Part shown: piece after piece, positions 1 to 8,223 of the stretch | How the letters are laid out: each line of letters begins with the position of its first letter | Position numbering within the stretch: position 1 is the first letter of the stretch | Assembly: GCA_003973585.1 (NCBI GenBank) | Contig: QNYN01000045.1 | Span: 1 to 17,242, forward strand | DNA length: 17,242 nt | Direction: 5' to 3' | Origin: Fusobacteriota bacterium | Lineage (GTDB): Bacteria; Fusobacteriota; Fusobacteriia; Fusobacteriales; Fusobacteriaceae | Notes under the pieces: model-generated | Databases searched by the model: none | Seen by the model: the letters and a program-made list of their open reading frames with translations, nothing else | Told to the model about the DNA's origin: nothing | Program-made: the position numbers and the translations under genes

Positions 1-1590
1 TACTGAATCAAATTCTAATCCTTTTATATCCTGTACAGTTAATATTTTATTTTCAATTTCAGGTATTTTTTTTCTTAATTTATTTTTAGTTTCATCTGTT
101 GGAACTAATACTATAGTTGTATTTTCTTCTAATTTTTTTAAAAAATCATAATCTATCTTATCAATAAATATATCTTTTTCTTCTAAAATAGAAATTTCTT
201 TATAATCTTCCCCTAATTTTCCAATATATTCAGCTCTTAATTTTGTTAATTGATTTGCTAAATCTACTATCTTTTTCTGACTTCTATAATTTTTAGAAAG
301 GGCTTTTTCTACATAATTATCCTTATAAAATAAAGACCTTACCCTAGAAAAACTAAAATAAGTTGGGTTTATTATTTGATGAATATCTCCTGCTAAAAAT
401 ACATATTCTCTATTTTTAACTAATTTTGTTAACATATAAATTTCTATTTCTGTTAAATCTTGAACTTCATCACAAATTATATAATCAAATTTTGGTTCTT
501 TTTTTAATATTACTTCCCTTGCCAAGTCATTTTCATCAAAATAATTATTATCTTCTAACCAATTTTGATATACTTTTGCAAATTCATATATTTCATCTCT
601 TTTTTTTGAGTCATATATAGTATATTTTTTATTTAAAGATAAATAATCTTCTTTAGGAATCATTGCATTATTTAAATCTCTTTCCCAATTTCCTTTTCCT
701 TTACTACTCATACTTCCTTTTATTATTCCGCGAATTTCTTGATATAACTCTAATTCTTCTATTCCTTTTGGAAGTCGTGGATTATATTCATAGATAAATT
801 TATCAAATATTTTAACTCCTGTAGGTTTTTTATTTAATTCTTTTTCATATAATTCTTCTAAAGAATAAAATTCAACCATTTTTTCATCTTCAGAATTTCT
901 AAATTTTCTATACATTTCATAGGCTTTTTCTTTCAACGAACGAGTAAAGGTAATATATCCTACTTTCTCCTCTTGATATTCTTCTAATTCCATAGCTTTT
1001 CTTATGGCTACAGTAGTTTTTCCACTTCCAGCACTTCCCTTTAAAAACAAAGGAAATTCTTCATCATTTAATATTTCATATTGTTGATCATTTAAATAAA
1101 AATAACTATATTCATCTTCATTTTCAATTAATTCTTTTAAATCACTATCAGAAGTTATCTCGTACATTATTTTTGAACTTATTCTCTTATAAATCTTTTC
1201 AACTTCTTCCTCTGTTATTTCAACATTTTCAAAAATTTCTCCAGTTTTTTCAATTTCAAAATCTTCTAATTCTAAATTTTTTCTATCTTTTCTATCACCT
1301 TTTTTTATAACTATATCGTGTTTATCATATGATAGTAATACTAATTCTTTTTTTCCATATCCTAATCTACTAATCTCTCTAAATTCAAATAAAATTCTAT
1401 CTCCACTATTAACTCTAAATTCATAAAGATTTTTTCGAAGTTTTTTTACCCAAAATCCCTTTGGAGCCTCAAAAATTGTTTTTTTGTGTTCATTTATTTC
1501 ACTATAAAAATATTCTATTCTATTTTTTACTTGCTCTATTTTTTCTTTAGGAATATTTTTAAAAAATTCCTTAGCTATTAAAAATCTCAT
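1..1590 (-). CDS. Superfamily I (UvrD/HelD-like) helicase with N-terminal RelE/ParE-like domain, C-terminus cut by window edge
   Basis: 530 residues are present, reading from ATG at 1590 to base 1 without a stop; the C-terminal part lies outside the window. Seen: residues about 1-105 resemble a RelE/ParE-type toxin fold (KLRKNLYEFRV, then SGDRILFEF, then LVLLSYDKHDIVIKK). A Q-like motif (LNDQQYEIL) is followed by Walker A GSAGSGKTT at 185-193, motif II DEVQD at 374-378, motif III AGDIHQ at 400-405, motif IV NYRS at 434-437 and motif V VQDIKGLEFDS near the edge. All helicase motifs reached are intact, so an ATP-dependent DNA or RNA translocase is expected. HelD-type RNA polymerase recyclers and UvrD-type repair helicases share these motifs, and the true substrate cannot be told. 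The ribosome site is a GGGGTGG run six bases before ATG. It has its own promoter and is not obviously in an operon. Codon use matches the resident genome. Confidence 0.9.
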   Translation of the reverse strand, partial: MRFLIAKEFFKNIPKEKIEQVKNRIEYFYSEINEHKKTIFEAPKGFWVKKLRKNLYEFRVNSGDRILFEFREISRLGYGKKELVLLSYDKHDIVIKKGDRKDRKNLELEDFEIEKTGEIFENVEITEEEVEKIYKRISSKIMYEITSDSDLKELIENEDEYSYFYLNDQQYEILNDEEFPLFLKGSAGSGKTTVAIRKAMELEEYQEEKVGYITFTRSLKEKAYEMYRKFRNSEDEKMVEFYSLEELYEKELNKKPTGVKIFDKFIYEYNPRLPKGIEELELYQEIRGIIKGSMSSKGKGNWERDLNNAMIPKEDYLSLNKKYTIYDSKKRDEIYEFAKVYQNWLEDNNYFDENDLAREVILKKEPKFDYIICDEVQDLTEIEIYMLTKLVKNREYVFLAGDIHQIINPTYFSFSRVRSLFYKDNYVEKALSKNYRSQKKIVDLANQLTKLRAEYIGKLGEDYKEISILEEKDIFIDKIDYDFLKKLEENTTIVLVPTDETKNKLRKKIPEIENKILTVQDIKGLEFDSV

Positions 1591-1628
1591 TTATCCACCC
1601 CAACCTTATTTTTCTCTTTATAGTTTTT

Positions 1629-1657
1629 ATTATACACTACTTAAGTAAAAAGACCAA
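1629..1657 (-). promoter_or_regulatory. Probable sigma-70-type promoter of the helicase gene
   Basis: On the minus strand a perfect TATAAT (plus 1629-1634) is preceded, 17 bases upstream, by TTGGTC (plus 1652-1657), which matches three of six -35 bases. An 8-base palindrome ACTTAAGT (1639-1646) sits in the spacer and could be an operator half, but it may be chance in AT-rich DNA. The start codon is about 40 bases downstream. Confidence 0.6.
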
Positions 1658-1688
1658 TTTAACATTATTAGTTTCATAAAAAAAATTT

Positions 1689-1723
1689 AAAAAAAAGACC
1701 TAGATAATTAAATCTAGATCTTT
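1689..1723 (-). terminator. Rho-independent terminator ending the dusB-to-lipoprotein transcript
   Basis: On the minus strand a 12-bp stem (plus 1694-1705 with 1712-1723, one G-T wobble, 6-base loop) is followed directly by a run of T (plus A run 1689-1696). It lies 30 bases after the stop of the lipoprotein gene and before the helicase promoter, so it separates the two transcription units. Confidence 0.85.
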
Positions 1724-1752
1724 AAAAAATTTATTAAATAATATTCAGTTTT

Positions 1753-2406
1753 TTACCATTCTATAGTTTCTGCAACTGAAGAAATACAATTATCAGAATC
1801 CCATGCTGATATTGTCAGTATCGGATATCCTATAATTGGTGGAAAAAATGCAAAAGTTATCCAAATTTGATGATACCAAGGTAGGTCTCTCATTCCTGCA
1901 GCAAATGAAAATGTATAATTTTCATTTAATCTTTTTAGAATATTTTGTGTTGTCTTTATAAGGTCAGGACTTTCTCCATTAGGCCCTAAAAGTTCTTTCA
2001 TTTTCCACGGATTATCATCATATAGATATAAAATATAAGATTGAATATCAGGATTTGCATCTAGCATCCAATTTCCATTATGATTAGAACCTTTAGGAGT
2101 TCCTGTAAACACTAATGTATGTTCTAATTTTCCATCTTTAAGGAAAACATAATAGGCATGATAATAAAACATATTTTGATCTGTATCTACTGAAAATATA
2201 TTTCTTTTATATGCCTTAATTTCACGACCTTCAGGATTTTCTAATACCTCTTCTAAATACTGTCTAACCTTGATAGTGTTAGTACTTTCACCTCGTAAAA
2301 TATCTTGAGGATCTGTATCCATTCTATTTTTAAAACTTGTAGAAGAACATCCCACATTAAATAGAACCATACAAAGAATAAAAAGTTTAATTATTTTTAC
2401 TTTCAA
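1753..2406 (-). CDS. Predicted lipoprotein of unknown function
   Basis: I do not recognise the family. A basic N-terminus and hydrophobic stretch end in a lipobox-like NVGC, giving a lipidated cysteine about 20 residues in and a likely envelope location. The middle is polar and tyrosine-rich (YYHAYYVF), followed by WMLDANPD and LYDDNPW. A second hydrophobic stretch near the C-terminus (about 180-200, IWITFAFFPPIIGYPI) is unusual for a soluble lipoprotein and could be a membrane or partner contact. No ATG lies at the 5' end. TTG at 2406 is chosen because GAGG at 2416-2419 lies nine bases ahead of it; a GTG at 2415 would directly abut that site. The gene overlaps the end of the upstream repeat-lipoprotein gene by 20 bases, so the two are translated as a pair and may act together. 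Confidence 0.75.
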   Translation of the reverse strand: MKVKIIKLFILCMVLFNVGCSSTSFKNRMDTDPQDILRGESTNTIKVRQYLEEVLENPEGREIKAYKRNIFSVDTDQNMFYYHAYYVFLKDGKLEHTLVFTGTPKGSNHNGNWMLDANPDIQSYILYLYDDNPWKMKELLGPNGESPDLIKTTQNILKRLNENYTFSFAAGMRDLPWYHQIWITFAFFPPIIGYPILTISAWDSDNCISSVAETIEW

Positions 2407-2911
2407 TATTCTCACCCTCAGATTTGTCCACTTCTTGCTTTAATCTATTTCCATCTTTATATTTTACTTTTGTTAAAATTTCTCCATTTTCATTATAAAC
2501 AACTAATAAACCATCTTTTAATCCATTTTTATAATATGCTTCACTTTTTATTTTTCCACTTTCATAAAATAGAATATTTAATCCAGATAAATCTCCCTTT
2601 TTAAAATTCTTTTTAGCTTTTAAATTACCATTTTCATAGTATTCAAGAGAAGTACCTTCTTTGATACCATCTACATAATATGACTTTTCTTTCATTTTTC
2701 CATTCTCATAAAAATAAATGTTTAATCCTTCTCTTTTTCCTTCTTTTAAATTTTCTTTTGAAGAAATATTTCCATTTTCATAATAATTTACAACTTCAAC
2801 TATTTCAGTTTTTGTATTATTAATATTCAGTTTTTTCTTTGAATCATTCTTTTCCATAGATGTACAACTTGTAAATACTAATATTATAAATATTAAAATT
2901 AATTTTTTCAT
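2387..2911 (-). CDS. YwqK-type MORN-variant repeat lipoprotein
   Basis: A short 174-residue protein with a signal peptide (KKLILIFIILVFTSC) ending in a lipobox-like cysteine at about residue 16, so probably anchored in the outer or inner membrane. It then carries five repeats with an exact 24-residue period, each with a YxENG core (ENG or ESG at 45, 69, 93, 117, 141) followed by a KxG.KxG turn. This is the MORN_2/YwqK pattern, often labelled an antitoxin family from B. subtilis YwqK, although a toxin role here is not supported. Such repeats form a curved beta sheet likely to bind a partner. ATG at 2911 is chosen over GTG at 2917 because AGGA at 2919-2922 is seven bases from ATG but only one from GTG. 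It lies 33 bases after secF and is probably co-transcribed with it. Confidence 0.85.
   Translation of the reverse strand: MKKLILIFIILVFTSCTSMEKNDSKKKLNINNTKTEIVEVVNYYENGNISSKENLKEGKREGLNIYFYENGKMKEKSYYVDGIKEGTSLEYYENGNLKAKKNFKKGDLSGLNILFYESGKIKSEAYYKNGLKDGLLVVYNENGEILTKVKYKDGNRLKQEVDKSEGENIESKNN
2455..2800 (-). repeat. Intragenic 72-bp direct repeats (five units)
   Basis: The five 24-residue protein repeats are visible in the DNA as a recurring plus-strand motif close to TTTCCATTTTCATAA at 72-base intervals. They are diverged rather than identical, so they reflect old internal duplication and not a recent tandem array. Boundaries are approximate. Confidence 0.7.
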
Positions 2912-2944
2912 TTTCACATCCTGAATTCTTTTTTATAATAATTT

Positions 2945-3838
2945 TTAATTATGTCCTATATCTTCTAATTTTTTATCTTTATCAAATAAAAATATTAGTG
3001 GACTTGCTAAGAAAATTGATGAATATGTTCCTATTAATACACCGATTAATAAAGTTGTAATAAATACTTGTAAACTTGCTCCACCAAATAATAATATAGC
3101 TAATATTGCTAAAAATGTAGTAAATGAAGTGTTTATTGATCTTGTTAAAGTTTGATTAATACTAATATTAATAGCTTCTCCTAAATCTTTCGCTTTTTTC
3201 TTCTTTAAAACTTCTCTAATTCTATCGAATACAACAATTGTATCATTTATTGAATATCCTAATATAGTTAAAACTGCTGCTATAAAAGGTGTATTTACTT
3301 CATAACCTAATAATGCAATTCCTCCTACAGCTATGATTACATCATGAAATAACGCAATTACCGCTGCTATGGCAAATTTAAATTCAAATCTTATAGTAAT
3401 ATATCCAACTATTAATAAGATACCAACTATTAAAGCTGTTATTGCTGTAGTTTTTAATTCACTTCCTATAGAAGCTCCTACTTTATCAGATCTTAATAAG
3501 TCATAATTCCCTACTTTTTCTCTTAATAAATTTAAAAACTTATTTTTTTCTGGTTCATCCATTTCAGGAGTTCTAACCATGATTTCTCCTGCATCTGATA
3601 TTTGTACTTTTCTACTTTTACTTGCAACTTCTGGTATTTCTTTAGAAATATCATCTAAAATAGGATTTAATTCCTTTAAATCAATATTTTTTTCAAATTT
3701 AACTTGTACTAAGTTTCCACCGGTAAAATCTAATCCATAATTAATTCCTTTAAACATTAATGTTGATAATGATAACAACACTAATATTGTAGAGAAAGTA
3801 AAATATATTTTTCTATTTTTTATTATATCTAATCTCAT
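2945..3838 (-). CDS. secF: Protein translocase subunit SecF
   Basis: SecF is a polytopic inner-membrane protein that works with SecD and the SecYEG channel to help pull exported proteins out using the proton gradient. Seen in 297 residues, a usual length: TM1 at about 11-28, the family motif GLDFTGG at 35-41, a periplasmic domain to about 127, then five hydrophobic segments including ALFHDVIIAVG at 162-172 and GYSINDTIVVFDRI at 194-207, the conserved RND-type region of SecF. The ATG at 3838 shares its A with the TAA stop of secD (TAATG), so the two are translationally coupled. Nothing is missing. The two lipoprotein genes follow after 33 bases, and lipoproteins are themselves Sec substrates. 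Confidence 0.97.
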   Translation of the reverse strand: MRLDIIKNRKIYFTFSTILVLLSLSTLMFKGINYGLDFTGGNLVQVKFEKNIDLKELNPILDDISKEIPEVASKSRKVQISDAGEIMVRTPEMDEPEKNKFLNLLREKVGNYDLLRSDKVGASIGSELKTTAITALIVGILLIVGYITIRFEFKFAIAAVIALFHDVIIAVGGIALLGYEVNTPFIAAVLTILGYSINDTIVVFDRIREVLKKKKAKDLGEAINISINQTLTRSINTSFTTFLAILAILLFGGASLQVFITTLLIGVLIGTYSSIFLASPLIFLFDKDKKLEDIGHN

Positions 3839-5070
3839 TATTTTTTCCCCCTAACACCAAATAAAATTGGTTTATCTAATTTAAATAGAGTTGTAAACCC
3901 TACAAGTAATACTTTAGTTATTGTAATTGCTGTAAACATTGATGCAAGTACACCTATACTTAATGTTACTGCAAACCCTTTTACAGGACCTGTTCCTAAA
4001 GTAAATAAAATAGTTGTTATAATTAGGGTAGTAATATTTGAGTCTGTAATGGTACTAAATGCTTTTTTGAATCCTGCTTCTATCGATGCTGATACTGTAT
4101 TTCCAAATCTTAGCTCTTCTTTGATTCTTTCAAATATTATTACATTGGCATCTACAGCCATTCCTACTGAAAGGATTATACCTGCAATTCCTGGTAATGT
4201 AAGTGTTGCATCAAAGAAATTAAGTGTAGCAAATGTTATTACACCAAAACATAATAATGCTAAGTTTGCCACTAATCCAGGTAATCTATAGAAAAATATC
4301 ATAAAGATTCCGATTAATAATAAAGCTATTTCTCCTGCAGTTCTAGAAGCAGAAATAGATTCATCTCCTAATGTTGCTCCTACAGATCTAGTTTCTAATA
4401 TTTCAGCTTTTACTGGTAATGCTCCTGCATTTAGTAATGCTGCTGTATTTTTAGCTTCTTCTACAGTATAGTTTCCTGTAATTACTCCTTGTCCACCTGC
4501 AATTTCTCCATTGATTCTCGGAGCTGTTTGTACAACACCATCCATTGTAATTGCAAGTTGTTTTCCTATATTATCTCTTGTTATTTCAGCAAATTTAGAA
4601 GCACCATCTAAAGTCATCTCAAATGAAATTTGTGGTCTTCCTAAATTATCATAAGATACTGCTGCTGACTTTAATGCTCCACCTGTTAATAAAGTAGGCC
4701 CTAAAGTTCCATCTGCATTTTGAATTTTAAATTCCATAAGTGCAGTTTTACCAATCATATCAATAGCTTTTTCTGTATCTGTTATTCCAGGTAATTCTAC
4801 CATTACCCTTTTATCTCCTACTTTTTGTACAGAAGATTCTGATACTCCTAATCCATTAACCCTTCTATTTAAGACTTCAATAAGTCTTCCCATTGCTTCA
4901 TTATCTAGAGTTTGTCCTTCTTCAGGTTTTGCTTCTAATAATACATAAACTCCACCTTTTAAATCTAACCCTAATTTTACTGGTTTTGTTATAGAGAACC
5001 ATGTAGCACTTAATACTACTATTGCTACAAATATGATTCTATACATATACGATTTTCTCATTCTAGCCAC
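3838..5070 (-). CDS. secD: Protein translocase subunit SecD
   Basis: SecD pairs with SecF in the Sec translocase accessory complex. The 410-residue protein is the short form of the family. It has TM1 near residues 13-27, LGLDLKGG at 33-40, the P1 periplasmic region, then TM2-6 with SVGMAVDANVIIFERIKEEL starting near 301, which is the diagnostic D5/TM4 motif. The start is set at GTG 5070: a strong GGGAGG (5078-5083) stands seven bases before it. An in-frame ATG at 5085 overlaps that ribosome site and has no good site of its own, so it would add five spurious residues. It follows ruvX after 58 bases and overlaps secF by one base. Confidence 0.96.
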   Translation of the reverse strand: MARMRKSYMYRIIFVAIVVLSATWFSITKPVKLGLDLKGGVYVLLEAKPEEGQTLDNEAMGRLIEVLNRRVNGLGVSESSVQKVGDKRVMVELPGITDTEKAIDMIGKTALMEFKIQNADGTLGPTLLTGGALKSAAVSYDNLGRPQISFEMTLDGASKFAEITRDNIGKQLAITMDGVVQTAPRINGEIAGGQGVITGNYTVEEAKNTAALLNAGALPVKAEILETRSVGATLGDESISASRTAGEIALLLIGIFMIFFYRLPGLVANLALLCFGVITFATLNFFDATLTLPGIAGIILSVGMAVDANVIIFERIKEELRFGNTVSASIEAGFKKAFSTITDSNITTLIITTILFTLGTGPVKGFAVTLSIGVLASMFTAITITKVLLVGFTTLFKLDKPILFGVRGKK

Positions 5071-5077
5071 TTTGTTG

Positions 5078-5083
5078 CCTCCC
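5078..5083 (-). promoter_or_regulatory. Ribosome binding site that sets the secD start at GTG
   Basis: GGGAGG on the minus strand, spaced seven bases (CAACAAA) from GTG at 5070. The upstream ATG at 5085 overlaps it and cannot use it. Confidence 0.8.
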
Positions 5084-5086
5084 ATT

Positions 5087-5105
5087 TTTGATCTTTTTGA
5101 TCAAA
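5087..5105. repeat. Small inverted repeat upstream of secD
   Basis: A perfect 7-bp inverted repeat TTTGATC/GATCAAA with a 5-base loop lies only three bases outside the secD ribosome site. It has no T-run on the minus strand, so it is not a terminator. It could be a weak translational or protein-binding element, or chance. Confidence 0.35.
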
Positions 5106-5128
5106 TTATTTATTTATAATTACTTTAC

Positions 5129-5548
5129 TTATCTTCTCATATCAAGATAAGTTTGTAAAATAATTGCTGCTGCTACTTGATCTACAGTCTTTCTTTTATT
5201 AATAGCTCCTTTAACACCTTTAGCTTGTAACATTTTATCTGCTGATACTGTTGATAACCTTTCATCAATTTCTATGAATTCTATACCATCAATTTTTTTT
5301 GATAATTTTGCCATAAATTCCCTTACTTTTTCAGCTTGTCTTTTTTCAGTACCGTCTAAACTTTTAGGGATTCCTATAACTATACTTTTAGTCCCATGTT
5401 CTTCACATAGTTCCTTTATTCTTTTTACCGCTTTAGTCTTTCTTCTATCTATTACCTCTAGAGGTGTAGCTATCATTCCCATAATATCTGATTTTGCTAC
5501 ACCTATTCTAACATCTCCTACATCTAGAGACAAATATTTTTTATACAT
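5129..5548 (-). CDS. ruvX: RuvX/YqgF family putative Holliday junction resolvase / pre-16S rRNA nuclease
   Basis: A 139-residue RNase H-fold protein, the normal length for YqgF. The family's metal-binding acidic residues are present: D9 in LSLDVGDVRIGVA, the DERLST segment at 95-100, and D123 in TVDQVAAAIIL. The IGIPKSLDGT loop at 59-67 is also typical. In E. coli the protein takes part in 16S rRNA 5'-end maturation, and resolvase activity has been reported for other members; which applies here is not visible. AGAGG seven bases before ATG fits. It is 18 bases behind alaS, an alaS-yqgF pairing also common in Firmicutes. Confidence 0.95.
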   Translation of the reverse strand: MYKKYLSLDVGDVRIGVAKSDIMGMIATPLEVIDRRKTKAVKRIKELCEEHGTKSIVIGIPKSLDGTEKRQAEKVREFMAKLSKKIDGIEFIEIDERLSTVSADKMLQAKGVKGAINKRKTVDQVAAAIILQTYLDMRR

Positions 5549-5566
5549 AAAGTTTCCTCTTCCCTT

Positions 5567-8194
5567 TTAAAGTTTCTCTTTTAAAATTTCTTTAGCTACT
5601 TCTAATGCTGCTGGCACTTTATTTCCATCTTTTCCACCTGCTTGTGCAAAATCTGGTCTTCCTCCACCGTTACCATTAGCAACTTTTGCTATTTCTCGAA
5701 CTAAATCTCCTGCCTTTACTTTTCCCATAAGATCTTTAGTTACTCCTACAGCAAACACAGCTTTACCATTATCAGTTCCTAAAACAACTACACAACTTCC
5801 TAATTTATCTTTAGCTTTATCTACAATTTCTCTAAGTCCACCAGCATCTTTCCCTTTAAATCCATGAATTAATACTTTTACACCATTAATTTCTTCTACA
5901 TTATCAAATAATGAGTTAGCTTCATAAGTAGCTAATTTAGACTTTAAAGTATCAATCTCTTTCATTGCTTTTTTTAGATCTTCTGTTATTTTTGTAGCTT
6001 TAATTACTAAATGATCTTCATATGGATCAGTCTTTAGTATCTTTGCTAATTCTTGTAATCCTCTTTCCATTTTATTTACTACTTTATAACTTGTAAATCC
6101 TGTTGTAGCTTCTACCCTTCTTACTCCTGCAGCTATTCCATTTTCTGTAAGAATATTAAATAACCCTATTTCTCCAGTTCTTTCTACATGGATTCCACCA
6201 CATAATTCAGTTGAAAATGTTGGAACTTCTACTACCCTTACAACAGAACCATACTTATCTCCAAATAGTGCTGTAGCTCCTTTTTCTCTTGCTTCATCCA
6301 TTGACATTGTCGATATATTTACTATTTCATTCTTTGCAATTTCTTCATTTACAATTCTTTCTACCTCTTCTAATTGCTTGTTAGTTACCCCTTCATAATG
6401 AGCAAAGTCAAATCTTAATCTGTCAGGTGTAACTAATGATCCTGCTTGTGATACATGATCTCCTAATACCATTTTTAGTGCTTTATGTAATAAATGAGTA
6501 GCAGTATGGTTTTTCTTGATTTCATTTCTTCTATCTCCATCTACTATTAAATCTAACTCTATTCCTTCTACTACTTTATCTTCACCAGAAATTACTTTTA
6601 CAGTATGCATGAAAATTTCTTTTTGTTTTTTTACATCTAATACTTCTAATTCTATTCCTTCCCCTGTTATTTTTCCTGTATCTGCAATTTGTCCACCAGA
6701 TTCAGCATAAAATGGAGTTTCATCAAATATTAATATTAATTTATTATCTTCTAATTTTCTTACATTAAGTAGTTTTCCTAATCCTTCTAAATTTTCATAA
6801 CCTATAAATTTAGTAGTTCCATATTCATCATAAAATCTTTCGATAAATTCATCTTGTCCTGCTTCTTTTATTACTTCTCTAGCTGATCTTGCTCTAGCTC
6901 TTTGTTCTTCCATCTTTGCTAAATAATCTTCATGAGATATCGTAATTCCTTCTTCCTCACAAATTTCTTCTGTTAATTCATAAGGGAATCCAAATGTATC
7001 GTATAATTTAAATACTACACTAGCATCTAATTCTGTTTTTCCAGCTTCTTTTACTTTTTTTATTTCAGAAGTCGCTATAACTATTCCTTGGTCTAGAGTG
7101 GCAGAGAATTTTTCTTCTTCTATCCTAATCATTTTTATAATATGTTTTTGATTTTTAATTAATTCTGGATATGCTTCACTCATCATTTCTATTACTGTAT
7201 CTACTAATTTATATAAGAAGTTCTCTTTATTCTTTAATAATCTACCATGTCTTACAGCTCTTCTTAAAATTCTTCTAAGAACATACCCTCTACCTTCATT
7301 AGATGGTAATATTCCATCACTTACCATAAATGTAATAGCTCTAATATGATCTGCAATTACTTTTAATGAAAAATCAATTTTATCGTCTTTACCAAAAGTA
7401 TATTTTGAATTTGTTAATTCACCTGCTCTTTCGATAATAGGAAAAATTAAATCTGTTTCATAGTTATTAGGCTTTTTCTGTACCATTGCAGTTACTCTTT
7501 CTAATCCTGCTCCAGTATCAATATTTTTCTTTGGTAATGGTTCTAAACTACCGTCTTCTAATCTATTATATTCAGTAAATACTAAATTCCATATTTCAAT
7601 AAATCTATCATCTGTACCTTCATCTCCTAATTTAGAGTTTTCATCTCCTCCATATTCAGGACCTAAATCTACATGAATTTCTGTACATGGACCACATGAA
7701 CCTACAGGTCCTGCAGACCACCAGTTATCATCTTCTCCCAATCTAACTAATCTTTCCATAGGTACACCTATTTTTTGATTCCAAATTCTTTCAGCTTCGT
7801 CGTCAGTTGTAAATATAGAAATCCATAATTTTTCAGGATCTAATTTTAATACTCCTGTAATAAATTCCCAAGACCATTCTATTGCTTCTTCTTTAAAATA
7901 ATCTCCAAATGAAAAGTTTCCTAACATTTCAAAAAATGTATGATGTCTAGCTGTTCTTCCAACATTATCAAGGTCGTTGGTTCTAATACATTTTTGATGT
8001 GTCACTACTCTAGGTGTAGGAGCTTCCTTTTGTCCTAAAAAATATGGCTTAAAAGGTACCATTCCTGCTACTGTCAATAATAGTGTAGGATCATCTGGTA
8101 TTAATGATGCACTTTCATAATATTTATGTTGCTTGCTCTCAAAAAATTCTACAAATTTTTTCCTAATTTCACTTCCTGTTAAAACTTTATCCAT
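5567..8194 (-). CDS. alaS: Alanine--tRNA ligase
   Basis: AlaRS charges tRNA-Ala with alanine. 875 residues is full length. The N-terminal class II catalytic core opens with KKFVEFFESKQHKYYESASL and includes FFEMLGNFSFGDYF and the RGYVLRRILRRAVRHGR segment. The editing domain has the zinc ligands H563 and H567 (HTATH) and C665 and H669 (CGGIH), closely matching the spacing known from E. coli. The C-terminal C-Ala domain carries GGGRPDFAQAGG. It therefore should both charge and proofread. The start is ATG with GGAGG about ten bases ahead. It sits 29 bases behind lptB and 18 ahead of ruvX in the same run. Confidence 0.98.
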   Translation of the reverse strand: MDKVLTGSEIRKKFVEFFESKQHKYYESASLIPDDPTLLLTVAGMVPFKPYFLGQKEAPTPRVVTHQKCIRTNDLDNVGRTARHHTFFEMLGNFSFGDYFKEEAIEWSWEFITGVLKLDPEKLWISIFTTDDEAERIWNQKIGVPMERLVRLGEDDNWWSAGPVGSCGPCTEIHVDLGPEYGGDENSKLGDEGTDDRFIEIWNLVFTEYNRLEDGSLEPLPKKNIDTGAGLERVTAMVQKKPNNYETDLIFPIIERAGELTNSKYTFGKDDKIDFSLKVIADHIRAITFMVSDGILPSNEGRGYVLRRILRRAVRHGRLLKNKENFLYKLVDTVIEMMSEAYPELIKNQKHIIKMIRIEEEKFSATLDQGIVIATSEIKKVKEAGKTELDASVVFKLYDTFGFPYELTEEICEEEGITISHEDYLAKMEEQRARARSAREVIKEAGQDEFIERFYDEYGTTKFIGYENLEGLGKLLNVRKLEDNKLILIFDETPFYAESGGQIADTGKITGEGIELEVLDVKKQKEIFMHTVKVISGEDKVVEGIELDLIVDGDRRNEIKKNHTATHLLHKALKMVLGDHVSQAGSLVTPDRLRFDFAHYEGVTNKQLEEVERIVNEEIAKNEIVNISTMSMDEAREKGATALFGDKYGSVVRVVEVPTFSTELCGGIHVERTGEIGLFNILTENGIAAGVRRVEATTGFTSYKVVNKMERGLQELAKILKTDPYEDHLVIKATKITEDLKKAMKEIDTLKSKLATYEANSLFDNVEEINGVKVLIHGFKGKDAGGLREIVDKAKDKLGSCVVVLGTDNGKAVFAVGVTKDLMGKVKAGDLVREIAKVANGNGGGRPDFAQAGGKDGNKVPAALEVAKEILKEKL

Positions 8195-8223
8195 CTATAT
8201 TTCCTCCAATATATTATTATTTT

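Noticed and set aside
1..1590. Helicase as a truncated pseudogene
   Set aside because: The frame is uninterrupted and all motifs reached are intact; the missing part is due only to the window edge.
2455..2800. Regular repeats that could be mistaken for a CRISPR array
   Set aside because: The period is 72 bases in frame with a lipoprotein gene, units are diverged throughout, and they encode YwqK/MORN repeats.
1753..2911. Toxin-antitoxin pair suggested by the YwqK antitoxin label
   Set aside because: Both proteins are predicted lipoproteins and neither shows a toxin fold or catalytic motif; the label for this repeat family is not evidence of function.
4049..4291. Plus-strand open frame opposite secD
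   Set aside because: Antisense shadow of a well-supported gene; no ribosome site and no recognisable protein. The same holds for plus-strand frames at 426-620, 5274-5570, 6516-6710, 9381-9572, 12170-12409 and 14266-14511.
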